Shown here one piece after another: positions 1 to 8,467 of a stretch of DNA of 52,693 nucleotides; position 1 is the stretch's first letter; each line of letters begins with the position of its first letter. This DNA is from Tsukamurella conjunctivitidis (GTDB lineage Bacteria; Actinomycetota; Actinomycetes; Mycobacteriales; Mycobacteriaceae), in assembly GCF_007858475.1 (NCBI RefSeq), contig NZ_VIGX01000024.1, forward strand, positions 1 to 52,693. Reading direction: 5' to 3'. Both the position numbers and the translations under genes were made by a program. Under the pieces are notes generated by a model, which saw only the letters and a list, made by a program, of their open reading frames with translations, had not been told where the DNA came from and ran no database searches.

Positions 1-1119
1 GAGGCCGAGCTGCAGCCGGCCGCGTTCGCGGGGCGCGAAGCCCGCGAACAGTGCGTCGGCCAAGCCCGGGCCGTCGTCCCCGCCGAGCAGCGCCACGACG
101 CCGCCGGCGCGCTCCGCGTCCGCGACGAAGACCGGGCGGCCCGCGTCGTACAGCGCCGCCCGGACTCCGGCGACCACGACGTCCGGGTCGCCGCCGCGGA
201 TCACCAGCGCCCGCACGCCCGACGGGTCCGCCGCCTCCGCCACGAGCTGCGCCGCCTCGTCGAGCTCCGCGCCCGCGGACAGCACGAGACGCAGCGCCGC
301 CGCGTTCATCCGCCACTGCGCGAGCCGCAGCCGCAGAGGCCGCTCGAAGTCCAGCGCCAGCAGCGAATTGGCGTGGCCGATGAGCACGTGGTCGGTGGCG
401 AGCGGCTCGTGGGGCAGCACGACGCCGAGGTGGCCGTGCCCGCGGTCGCCCACGCGGATCGGCTGGGTCACGATCGTGCCGCGCCCGCCGGAGGTCACGG
501 GCCCGACGGCCGACGCGGCGAGGTGGGCCCGCGCCTGCTCGCCCACCTCGCGCGAGGCGCCGGGGTCGACGTCGGCGGGGTGCGACTGCACGACCCGCCC
601 GCTGCGGTCCAGGAGCAGCGCCGCGCCGCCGCAGCCCACGGCCAGTTCGCGCAGCATCGCCGACGGTCCGCCCGCGACCGCGGCACGGGTCATCCGCTGC
701 TGCGCGCGGCCAGCGGCCACCTGGGAGCGGTTCGCGCGCCGGGCGATCTCGTCGATGACGGTGCGCGCGACGGCCACGAAGGGCGTGGGCAGCGGCACGT
801 CGACGAGGGCGAGACCGACCTCGTCGGCCGCCGCCACCAGGGCCGACGGTGCGCTCGCCCGCGAGACGCCGACGCCGAAGCCCAGCGCCGAGACACCGCG
901 CCCGATCAGCCGGCGCACGTAGTCCCGGCAGCCCTCGTCGCCGGGCGGGATGCCGATCCCGGTGGTCAGGAGCATCTCACCGCCGGTGAGCCACGGCGTC
1001 GGATCCGAGAGCTCGGTGGTCATGACGAAGGTGATCGGCACGTCGATCGCCGCTGCCCCCGCACGGAGCCCGAGGCCGAGGTCGCGCTGCGCGAGCAGCC
1101 ACCGCACCGTGACCGCCAT
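1..1119 (-). CDS. PucR-family transcriptional regulator (3' end outside window)
   Basis: Open minus-strand frame of 373 codons from ATG at 1119 to the window edge, so the C-terminal part is missing. Residues 1-60 carry the N-terminal PucR ligand/regulatory pattern (WLLAQRDLGLGLRAG, then PTPWLTGGEMLLTTG). The remainder reads as the PucR/CdaR middle domain. The C-terminal helix-turn-helix expected in this family would lie left of the window. PucR-type proteins regulate purine, amine and GABA catabolism genes. This one is divergent from the amine catabolism operon starting at 1232, with 112 bp between, so it probably controls that operon, possibly in response to the amine or GABA. That link is inference from position. 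The start is supported by the PucR domain beginning immediately after it. Confidence 0.85.
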   Translation of the reverse strand, partial: MAVTVRWLLAQRDLGLGLRAGAAAIDVPITFVMTTELSDPTPWLTGGEMLLTTGIGIPPGDEGCRDYVRRLIGRGVSALGFGVGVSRASAPSALVAAADEVGLALVDVPLPTPFVAVARTVIDEIARRANRSQVAAGRAQQRMTRAAVAGGPSAMLRELAVGCGGAALLLDRSGRVVQSHPADVDPGASREVGEQARAHLAASAVGPVTSGGRGTIVTQPIRVGDRGHGHLGVVLPHEPLATDHVLIGHANSLLALDFERPLRLRLAQWRMNAAALRLVLSAGAELDEAAQLVAEAADPSGVRALVIRGGDPDVVVAGVRAALYDAGRPVFVADAERAGGVVALLGGDDGPGLADALFAGFAPRERGRLQLGL

Positions 1120-1231
1120 GTCGCTCCGTTCCGTCGAATCATGACCGATGATTTCGCCATTGTGGCAGATGCGACCGTCAGTGACCCAGCGCACAGTGAG
1201 AAGACCCGCCCGCCGACCGGAACGAGCCCCG

Positions 1232-2659
1232 ATGTCCGACCGCCTCCAGAACTTCATCGACGGCGCCTTCGTCGATTCCGCCTCCCCCGACTCGATCGAC
1301 ATCGTCGACCCCGCGACGGAGACCGTGGTCGCCGTCTCCCCCGTCTCGACCGAGGCCGAGATCGCCGCGGCGGTCGCCGCCGCGGAGCGCGCCTTCCTCA
1401 CCTGGGGCCGCACCACCCCGAGCGCGCGCCAGGCGGCCCTGCTGAAGCTCGCCGACGCCATCGAGGCGCACGCCGACGAGATCGTCGCGGCCCAGGTGCG
1501 CAACACCGGGCAGATCGCGGCCCTGGTGAAGTCCGAGGAGGTGCTGGTCTGCGCCGATCAAGTGCGCTTCTTCGCGGGCGCCGCCCGGATGCTCGAGGGC
1601 CGCTCGGCGGGCGAGTACATGGAGGGCTTCACCTCGTACGTGCGGCGCGAGCCGATCGGCGTCGTCGGTCAGGTGACCCCGTGGAACTACCCGTTCATGA
1701 TGGCCATCTGGAAGATCGCCCCCGCCCTCGCCGCGGGAAACACCGTGGTGCTCAAGCCCTCCGACACCACCCCCGAGTCCACCCTGGTGCTCGCCCGGCT
1801 CACGCAGGACGTCCTCCCGGCGGGCGTCCTCAACGTCGTCCTGGGAGACGGTGCCGTCGGCGCCCGACTGGTCGGCGACCCGGCGATCGGCCTCGTCGCC
1901 ATCACCGGCTCCGTCCGCGCGGGCATGGCCGTCGCGACCGCGGCCGCCGCCGACGTCAAGCGCGCCCACCTGGAGCTCGGCGGCAAGGCGCCCGCCGTCG
2001 TCTTCTCCGACGCCGACATCGCCCGCGCGGCGGAGGGCATCGCGCAGGCGGCCTTCTTCAACGCCGGCCAGGACTGCACCGCCGCGACGCGCGCGATCGT
2101 GCACGAGTCGGTGCACGACGACTTCCTCGCCGCCCTCGTCGCGCAGGCGCAGGCGCTGCGCCCCGGCGCCCCCGACGATCCGGACGCCTTCTACGGCGCC
2201 CTCAACAACAGCCGCCACTTCGCCGCCGTCCTCGACAAGCTGGCCGCGCTCCCCGCGCACGCGAGCGTCGCGACCGGCGGCGAGCGGGTCGGCGACGTGG
2301 GCTTCTACGTCGCGCCGACCGTCATCACGGGAGTGCGGCAGGACGATCCGATCGTGCAGGAGGAGACCTTCGGGCCGATCATCACCGTGCAGTCCTTCGC
2401 CACCGAGGACGAGGCCGTGGCCCTCGCGAACGGCGTGCGGTACGGCCTCGCGTCCAGCGTGTGGACCACCGACCACGCCACCGCCAACCGGATGAGCATC
2501 CGGATCGACGCGGGCGCCGTGTGGATCAACTGCCACATCCCGCTCGTCGCGGAGATGCCGCACGGCGGATTCAAGCACTCGGGTTACGGCAAAGACCTCT
2601 CGGCGTACGGCCTGGAGGACTACACCCGAATCAAGCACGTCATGAGCAGCAACGACTGA
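1232..2659 (+). CDS. NAD-dependent aldehyde dehydrogenase (aminobutyraldehyde type)
   Basis: 475 aa, normal length for the ALDH superfamily. The cofactor-binding stretch around VTPWNYPF, the catalytic glutamate E248 in LELGGKAP and the catalytic cysteine C282 in GQDCTAATR are present. The PWNYPFMMAIWKIAPALAAGN pattern resembles gamma-aminobutyraldehyde/betaine-aldehyde dehydrogenases. The expected role is to oxidise the aldehyde released by the downstream copper amine oxidase, for example 4-aminobutanal to GABA. ATG 1232 is chosen because the conserved ALDH N-terminus (MSDRLQNFIDGAFVDS) begins there; the frame is open upstream but shows no family sequence. First gene of the operon ending at 9921; the next start is 48 bp downstream. 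The exact substrate is inferred from context. Confidence 0.9.
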   Translation: MSDRLQNFIDGAFVDSASPDSIDIVDPATETVVAVSPVSTEAEIAAAVAAAERAFLTWGRTTPSARQAALLKLADAIEAHADEIVAAQVRNTGQIAALVKSEEVLVCADQVRFFAGAARMLEGRSAGEYMEGFTSYVRREPIGVVGQVTPWNYPFMMAIWKIAPALAAGNTVVLKPSDTTPESTLVLARLTQDVLPAGVLNVVLGDGAVGARLVGDPAIGLVAITGSVRAGMAVATAAAADVKRAHLELGGKAPAVVFSDADIARAAEGIAQAAFFNAGQDCTAATRAIVHESVHDDFLAALVAQAQALRPGAPDDPDAFYGALNNSRHFAAVLDKLAALPAHASVATGGERVGDVGFYVAPTVITGVRQDDPIVQEETFGPIITVQSFATEDEAVALANGVRYGLASSVWTTDHATANRMSIRIDAGAVWINCHIPLVAEMPHGGFKHSGYGKDLSAYGLEDYTRIKHVMSSND

Positions 2660-2707
2660 CCGCCGCCCGACCGCCGATCACCGACCGCCGAGAAAGGCCC
2701 TCCCGCG

Positions 2708-4693
2708 ATGCCGACCCCCGCTCCCACCCATCCTCTCGACCCGCTCTCCGCCGACGAGATCCGCGCCGTCACCGCCCTGCTCGCGCGGGAGCACGGCGTG
2801 AACGACGACTGGCGCTACGCCTCGATCGAGATGTTCGAGCCGAGCAAGGCCGAGATCACCGCCTTCGACACCGACGGGACGCCGTGCGAGCGCGTCGCGG
2901 TCGCGGTGCTCTTCGACCGCACCGCGAACCGCACCTACAAGGCCCGCCTGTCCCTGACCGACGGCGCTGTCACCGCGTTCGAGCACATCCCCGACGTGCA
3001 GGCGAACGTCACCGTCGACGAGTGGGACGAAGCCGATCAGGCCCTGCGCGCGCACCCCGACGTCATCGCCGCGCTCGCCGCGCGGGGCATCACCGACATG
3101 TCGCTGGTCTTCATGGACACCTGGACCTACGGCGCGGTGCTCATCCCCGAGGAGTTCGCGGGGCGCCGCATCGGCTGGTCCGACACCTGGGTCCGGGCGT
3201 CCGACGGCGCCAACCCCTACGCCGGGCCGGTCAACGGCTTCCACTGCGTGATCGACCTGAACACCATGGAGCTGCTGAAGATCGAGGACGTGTTCCACGT
3301 GGAACGGCCGCAGATCATGGGCGAGTACGTGCCACGGATGCTGCCCAGGGAGATCCGCGAGGCCTCCACCCGCCCGGAGCGCACGCCCCTGGAGATCACG
3401 CAGCCCGAGGGCCCCGGGTTCACCCTCGACGGCAACAAGCTGACGTGGCAGAACTGGTCGCTGCGCGTGGGCTTCAACTACCGCGAGGGCATGACCCTGC
3501 ACGCGATCACCTACAACGACAACGGGAACGTGCGCAAGATCGCGCACCGCCTCTCGTTCGCCGAGATGATGGTGCCGTACCGCGATCACTGCGAGGACCA
3601 CTACCGGCGCACCGCTTTCGACATCGGCGAGTGGGGCCTCGGCTTCATGACCACCTCGCTCGCGCTGGGCTGCGACTGCCTCGGCGAGATCCGCTACCTG
3701 GACGCCACCCTCCACAACAGCAAGGGCGAGCCCTACGACATCGCCAACGCGATCTGCATCCACGAGGAGGACAACGCCGTCCTGTGGAAGCACGTGGACC
3801 ACCACGCCGGTGCCGAGGTGCGCCGCATGCGCCGCCTGACGGTCTCCTTCCACGTCACCGTCGCGAACTACGAGTACCTCACCTACTGGCGGTTCTACGA
3901 GGACGGCAACATCGAGTGCGAGGTGCGCGCCACCGGCATCATGGTGGTCAGCCACTTCCCCGAGGGCGGCTCGCACCCGCACGGCACCCTCGTGGACGAG
4001 CGCACGTACGCGCCCTTCCACCAGCACTTCATCGTCGCGCGCATGGACCTCGACGTGGACGGGGAGAACAACACCGTCTACCAGTCCGAGACGCGGATGG
4101 TGCCCACCGGGCCCGACAACCCCTACGGTCTCTCGCTGCAGCAGGTGAACACGCCGCTGCGCACCGAGGCGGAGGGCAAGCAGGACCCGCACTACCCGAC
4201 GCAGCGCTCGTGGAAGGTCGTCAACGACAACGTGAAGACGGGCCTCGGCACGTCCCCGTCGTACAAGCTGGTCGCCTCCGCGAACGTCCCCGCCATGTTC
4301 GACCCGGCGTCCCCGATCCTCGACCGCTGCCGCGCCATCGAGCACACCCTGTGGGTCACCCCCAACGACCGCGACGAGCGCTGGCCCGCCGGTGAATTCG
4401 TCAACCAGGGCGGCGGCGGCATGGGCCTGCCGGCGTGGACCGCGCAGAACCGCTCGATCGAGAACACCGACGTAGTGCTCTGGTACACCTTCGGCATCCA
4501 CCACATCACCCGCCCCGAGGACTGGCCGATCATGCCGGCGGACACGGTGAGCTTCTGGCTCAAGCCCTTCGGCTTCTTCGACCGCAACCCGTCGATCGAC
4601 GTGGCGCCCACGCCCGCCACGACCGGGTCCTGCTGTTCCACCGAATCCGACGGCGCCGCCGCCGGTTCCGCCTGCTGTGAGGGAGAGAAATGA
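2708..4693 (+). CDS. Copper-containing primary amine oxidase (TPQ type)
   Basis: 661 aa, usual length for bacterial copper amine oxidases. It oxidises primary amines to aldehydes with release of ammonia and H2O2. Catalytic features visible: the TPQ precursor tyrosine Y388 in the TxxNYE motif (TVANYEY), catalytic-base aspartate D305 in FDIGEWGLG, copper ligands H438 and H440 in HQHF, and the third copper ligand H599 in HHITRPEDWP. TPQ forms by self-processing with copper and oxygen. The C-terminus ends in an unusual short tail with two CC pairs (GSCCSTES...GSACCEGEK). The stop overlaps the next ATG by 4 bp (ATGA). Together with the flanking ALDH and GABA genes it suggests putrescine or another diamine as substrate, though tyramine or phenethylamine is also possible for this family. 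Confidence 0.95.
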   Translation: MPTPAPTHPLDPLSADEIRAVTALLAREHGVNDDWRYASIEMFEPSKAEITAFDTDGTPCERVAVAVLFDRTANRTYKARLSLTDGAVTAFEHIPDVQANVTVDEWDEADQALRAHPDVIAALAARGITDMSLVFMDTWTYGAVLIPEEFAGRRIGWSDTWVRASDGANPYAGPVNGFHCVIDLNTMELLKIEDVFHVERPQIMGEYVPRMLPREIREASTRPERTPLEITQPEGPGFTLDGNKLTWQNWSLRVGFNYREGMTLHAITYNDNGNVRKIAHRLSFAEMMVPYRDHCEDHYRRTAFDIGEWGLGFMTTSLALGCDCLGEIRYLDATLHNSKGEPYDIANAICIHEEDNAVLWKHVDHHAGAEVRRMRRLTVSFHVTVANYEYLTYWRFYEDGNIECEVRATGIMVVSHFPEGGSHPHGTLVDERTYAPFHQHFIVARMDLDVDGENNTVYQSETRMVPTGPDNPYGLSLQQVNTPLRTEAEGKQDPHYPTQRSWKVVNDNVKTGLGTSPSYKLVASANVPAMFDPASPILDRCRAIEHTLWVTPNDRDERWPAGEFVNQGGGGMGLPAWTAQNRSIENTDVVLWYTFGIHHITRPEDWPIMPADTVSFWLKPFGFFDRNPSIDVAPTPATTGSCCSTESDGAAAGSACCEGEK

Positions 4694-5556
4694 AGGTCTA
4701 CGTCGCCTACCTCGCCACCGACGGCGGCCGCGACGCGGTCGCCCTCGGCGTGCAACTCGCCCGGACGATGGGGGCCGAGCTCGCGATCGGCATGGTCGTG
4801 CCGCCGGATCAGACCGGCGCCTTCGTCTCCGGCGACCTGGTCGATCAGGTCCTCACGGCGCAGGCCAGGACCTGGCTGAAGCAGGCCCGGGACCTCGTGC
4901 CGGACGACGTGGAGGCCTCGACCCACATCGGCGTCTACGACTCGATCGCCGGCGGCATCATCGCCGAGGCCGAGCGCCTCGACGCGGCCGTCGTGGTCGT
5001 CGGGGGCTCGGGCGGCGGCCTGCTCGGCCGCCACTCGCTCGGCCCCGTCGTCAACGCCCTGATCCACTCCTCGCCGGTCGCGGTCGCGTTGGCCCCACGC
5101 GGACAGCGGCACACCAAGGCCGCGCGCGTGCGGTCCGTGACCTGCGCCGTCGGTACCCGCGCGGGCGCCGACGAATTGCTCGACGCGGCGATCGCCGGCG
5201 CCGAACGCGCCGGGGTCCCGCTGCGCCTGGTCTCGCTCATCGCGGTCGACCTGATGCCCGGCGTGCACCAGGCCGACCAGGAGGCCATCGAGAAGGCGCG
5301 CGCGCATTCGGCCGCCGTGCTCGAGGAGGCCACCAGCCGCCTGTCGGGCACCGTCGAGGTCACCTCGGTGGTCGTGCTCGGCGACACGGTCGAGGACGCG
5401 GTGAACGGCCTCGAGTGGCAGCCGGGCGACCTCATCATGGTCGGCTCGAGCCGGCTCGCCGCGCCGAAGCGCCTCTTCCTCGGTTCCACCGCCGCCACGA
5501 TGCTCCGCGTCCTCGACGTCCCGATGGTCGTCGTCCCCCGAGCCGGCCTCGCATGA
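4690..5556 (+). CDS. Universal stress protein, two tandem UspA domains
   Basis: 288 aa made of two Usp repeats (about residues 1-140 and 145-288). Each ends in a nucleotide-binding loop followed by a beta strand: VVGGSGGGLLG in the first and VGSSRLAAPKR...LGST in the second, then PVAVALAPRG and PMVVVPR. The second loop has GSSR rather than the textbook G-x2-G, a common variant. It sits between amine oxidase and permease with 4-bp overlaps on both sides. It may be a regulatory partner of the transporter, as Usp domains often accompany APC permeases; this is inference. Confidence 0.9.
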   Translation: MKVYVAYLATDGGRDAVALGVQLARTMGAELAIGMVVPPDQTGAFVSGDLVDQVLTAQARTWLKQARDLVPDDVEASTHIGVYDSIAGGIIAEAERLDAAVVVVGGSGGGLLGRHSLGPVVNALIHSSPVAVALAPRGQRHTKAARVRSVTCAVGTRAGADELLDAAIAGAERAGVPLRLVSLIAVDLMPGVHQADQEAIEKARAHSAAVLEEATSRLSGTVEVTSVVVLGDTVEDAVNGLEWQPGDLIMVGSSRLAAPKRLFLGSTAATMLRVLDVPMVVVPRAGLA

Positions 5557-7118
5557 CCACCGCCGGCACGGGCCGCGAGGACCCCGGGGACGCGACGCCC
5601 GCGGGCGAGACCGACATCGTCGACAAGGGCCTCGCGCAGGGCAGCATCGGCACGCTCGCGGGCGCGATCCTCGGCATCTCGACGGTGGCGCCCGGTTACA
5701 CGCTGACGGCGAGCATCGGCCTCATCGTCGCGTCGGTGGGCCTGAAGATGCCGGCGATCTTCATCGCCGGGTTCATCCCGATGTTCCTCACCGCGTACGC
5801 CTACCGCGAGCTGAACTCGCGGGTGCCGGATTGCGGCGCCTCGTTCACGTGGTCCACCAAGGCCTTCGGGCCGTACATCGGCTGGATGTGCGGGTGGGGC
5901 ATGGTGCTCGCGACGATCATCGTGCTGTCCAACCTCGCGGCGATCGCCGTGGACTACTTCTACCTGTTCCTGGCGCAGGTGACGGGAAAGGAGTCCCTCG
6001 CGGACCTCGCGGCGAACAAGCCCGTGAACATCGCGACGACGCTGCTCTTCCTCGTCGTCGCCACGGTCATTGCGGGCCGCGGCATCACCACCAGCGCCAA
6101 GGTGCAGTACGCGCTCGTCGGCTTCCAGATGGTGGTCCTGGTCACCTTCGCCGTCACCGCGATCGTGCGGTCCGGCGGCGTGCCCACCGGGCTGTCCTTC
6201 TCGCTCGACTGGTTCAACCCGTTCACGGGCATCACCATCGCGGCCTTCGTCGTGGGCCTGACCGGATCCATCTTCGCCTTCTGGGGCTGGGACACCTGTC
6301 TCACCCTCGGCGAGGAATCGAAGGACCCGACGAAGGTCCCCGGCCGTGCCGGGCTGCTCGCAGTGGTCTCGATCCTCATCACCTACCTGCTCGTCGCAGT
6401 CGCCGTGATGATGTACGCGGGCGTCGGCACCGAGGGTGTCGGCCTGGGCAATCCGGACAACTCCGAGAACGTCTTCCGCCCGCTGGCGACGCCGGTCCTC
6501 GGCGAGGCGGGCGGCCTGCTGCTGTTCCTCGCGATCTTCGCCTCGTCGATCGCGAGCCTGCAGACCACCTTCCTGCCCGCCGCCCGCACCATGCTGGCGA
6601 TGGGCTCCTACGGCGCCTTCCCCGCGAAACTCGCCGCGATCCACCCCCGGTACCTGGTGCCCACCTACGCGACGGTGGTCTCCGGCATCGTGACCGGCGT
6701 CTTCTACGCCGTGGTCAAGCTGCTCTCGGACCGCGCGCTGCTCGACACCATCGCGGCACTGGGCATCATGATCTGCTGGTACTACGGGATCACGGCCTTC
6801 GCCTGCGTCTGGTTCTTCCGCCGCGAGCTCTTCACCGGCCCGCACAACATCGTCTACAAGTTCCTGTTCCCCCTGCTCGGCGGAACGATCCTCGCCGTGG
6901 TCTTCGTGATCTCGGTCCAGGAGAGCCTCGATCCCGAGAACGGCAGCGGCTCCTCGCTGTTCGGCATCGGGCTCGTCTTCTACATCGGCTTCGGCCTGCT
7001 GCTCCTCGGCGCCGTCCTGATGCTCATCCGGCGGGCCACCCACCCCGCCTTCTTCCGCGGCGAGACCCTGCGCCGCACCACCGCCCCCGTCGACGTCGAC
7101 AAGGAGACCCTCCAGTGA
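5553..7118 (+). CDS. APC-superfamily amino acid/amine permease
   Basis: 521 aa polytopic membrane protein with about 12 hydrophobic segments after a polar N-terminus of about 25 residues. The first helix region contains GAILGISTVAPGYTLTASIG, typical of APC transporters. Further conserved features are GFIPMFLTAYAYRELNSRVPDCGASFTW and FAFWGWDTCLTLGEESKDPTK. It likely imports the amine or GABA consumed by the operon. ATG 5553 overlaps the Usp stop by 4 bp, and its own stop overlaps the next GTG by 4 bp. The reading frame is open far upstream, but that sequence is the shadow of the usp gene, so the start at the overlap is preferred. Confidence 0.92.
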   Translation: MTTAGTGREDPGDATPAGETDIVDKGLAQGSIGTLAGAILGISTVAPGYTLTASIGLIVASVGLKMPAIFIAGFIPMFLTAYAYRELNSRVPDCGASFTWSTKAFGPYIGWMCGWGMVLATIIVLSNLAAIAVDYFYLFLAQVTGKESLADLAANKPVNIATTLLFLVVATVIAGRGITTSAKVQYALVGFQMVVLVTFAVTAIVRSGGVPTGLSFSLDWFNPFTGITIAAFVVGLTGSIFAFWGWDTCLTLGEESKDPTKVPGRAGLLAVVSILITYLLVAVAVMMYAGVGTEGVGLGNPDNSENVFRPLATPVLGEAGGLLLFLAIFASSIASLQTTFLPAARTMLAMGSYGAFPAKLAAIHPRYLVPTYATVVSGIVTGVFYAVVKLLSDRALLDTIAALGIMICWYYGITAFACVWFFRRELFTGPHNIVYKFLFPLLGGTILAVVFVISVQESLDPENGSGSSLFGIGLVFYIGFGLLLLGAVLMLIRRATHPAFFRGETLRRTTAPVDVDKETLQ

Positions 7119-8467
7119 CCACCCCGAGCTACCGCCTCCCCCAGGTGCGCAACCTCGTCACCGCCCTTCCCGGCCCGGAGTCCGCCCGGCTCGCCGAGCG
7201 CCGGCGGTCCGCCGTGGCCGGCGGCGTCGGCTCCTCGGTGCCGGTCTACGCCGCGGACGCCGACGGCGGCGTCATCGTGGACGTCGACGGCAACTCGCTG
7301 ATCGACCTGGGCTCCGGCATCGCCGTCACCAGCGTCGGCGCCTCCGACGCACGGGTCGCGGAAGCCGTTGCCGCACAGGCCGGGCACTTCACCCACACCT
7401 GCTTCATGGTGACGCCCTACGAGGGCTACGTCGCCGTCGCGGAGCGCCTCAACGCGCTCACCCCGGGCGATCACGACAAGCGCACGGTGCTGTTCAACTC
7501 GGGCGCCGAGGCCGTGGAGAACGCGATCAAGGTCGCACGCCTCGCCACCGGCCGCGATGCGGTCGTCGCCTTCGACCACGCCTACCACGGCCGCACCAAC
7601 CTGACGATGGCGCTGACCGCCAAGACCATGCCGTACAAGAAGGACTTCGGCCCCTTCGCGCCGGAGGTCTACCGGATGCCGATGTCGTACCCGTACCGCG
7701 ACGCCGCCGCGGGCCTCGACGCCGACGGCAAGGCCGCGGCGGCCCGCGCGATCAGCCAGATCGAGAAGCAGATCGGTGGCGACGCGGTGGCCGCCGTCAT
7801 CATCGAGCCGATCCAGGGCGAGGGCGGCTTCATCGTGCCCGCACCGGGGTTCCTGCCCGCCCTCGCGGCCTGGGCGAAGGAGAACGGCGTCGTCTTCATC
7901 GCCGACGAGGTGCAGACCGGCTTCGCCCGCACCGGCGCCTGGTTCGCCTGCGAGGACGAGGGCGTCGTGCCCGACATCATCACCATGGCCAAGGGCATCG
8001 CGGGCGGCATGCCGCTGTCGGCGATCACCGGCCGCGCCGACCTGCTCGACGCCGTGCACGCCGGCGGCCTCGGCGGCACCTACGGCGGCAACCCCGTCGC
8101 CTGCGCCGCGGCGCTCGCCGCGCTGGACACCATGGAGGACCTCCGTCTGCCGGCGCGCGCCCGCGCCATCGGCGAGCGCGCGGTGACCCGGCTGCGGGCC
8201 CTCGCCGAGGAGACCGGCGTGATCGGCGACGTCCGCGGCCGCGGCGCGATGATCGCGATCGAGCTGGTCCACCCCGGCACCTCGGAGCCCGACGCCGACC
8301 TGACGAAGGCCGTCGCCGCGAAGGCCCTCGCCGCCGGCGTCGTGATCCTGACGTGCGGCACCTACGGCAACGTCATCCGCCTGCTGCCGCCGCTGGTGAT
8401 CGGCGACGAGCTGCTCGACGACGCCCTGTCGGTGCTCGAGACCGCGGTCCGCGAGGCGGCGGCGTGA
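7115..8467 (+). CDS. gabT: 4-aminobutyrate aminotransferase (class III, PLP)
   Basis: 450 aa, full length for GabT. It transfers the amino group of GABA to 2-oxoglutarate, giving succinate semialdehyde and glutamate. Class III aminotransferase marks: NSGAEAVENAIKVAR, the HAYHGRTNLTM segment, VIIEPIQGEGGF, the cofactor aspartate in IADEVQTGFARTG, and the PLP lysine K293 in TMAKGIAGGMPLSA. The start is GTG 7115, overlapping the permease stop (GTGA); the stop overlaps the next gene the same way. Position directly before a succinate-semialdehyde dehydrogenase supports GABA over ornithine or other omega-amino substrates. Confidence 0.93.
   Translation: MTTPSYRLPQVRNLVTALPGPESARLAERRRSAVAGGVGSSVPVYAADADGGVIVDVDGNSLIDLGSGIAVTSVGASDARVAEAVAAQAGHFTHTCFMVTPYEGYVAVAERLNALTPGDHDKRTVLFNSGAEAVENAIKVARLATGRDAVVAFDHAYHGRTNLTMALTAKTMPYKKDFGPFAPEVYRMPMSYPYRDAAAGLDADGKAAAARAISQIEKQIGGDAVAAVIIEPIQGEGGFIVPAPGFLPALAAWAKENGVVFIADEVQTGFARTGAWFACEDEGVVPDIITMAKGIAGGMPLSAITGRADLLDAVHAGGLGGTYGGNPVACAAALAALDTMEDLRLPARARAIGERAVTRLRALAEETGVIGDVRGRGAMIAIELVHPGTSEPDADLTKAVAAKALAAGVVILTCGTYGNVIRLLPPLVIGDELLDDALSVLETAVREAAA

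Noticed and set aside
373-4395. Very long plus-strand open frame (1340 codons)
   Set aside because: Arg/Gly/Pro-rich frame shadow over the PucR, aldehyde dehydrogenase and amine oxidase genes; no domain pattern. Typical of high-GC DNA.
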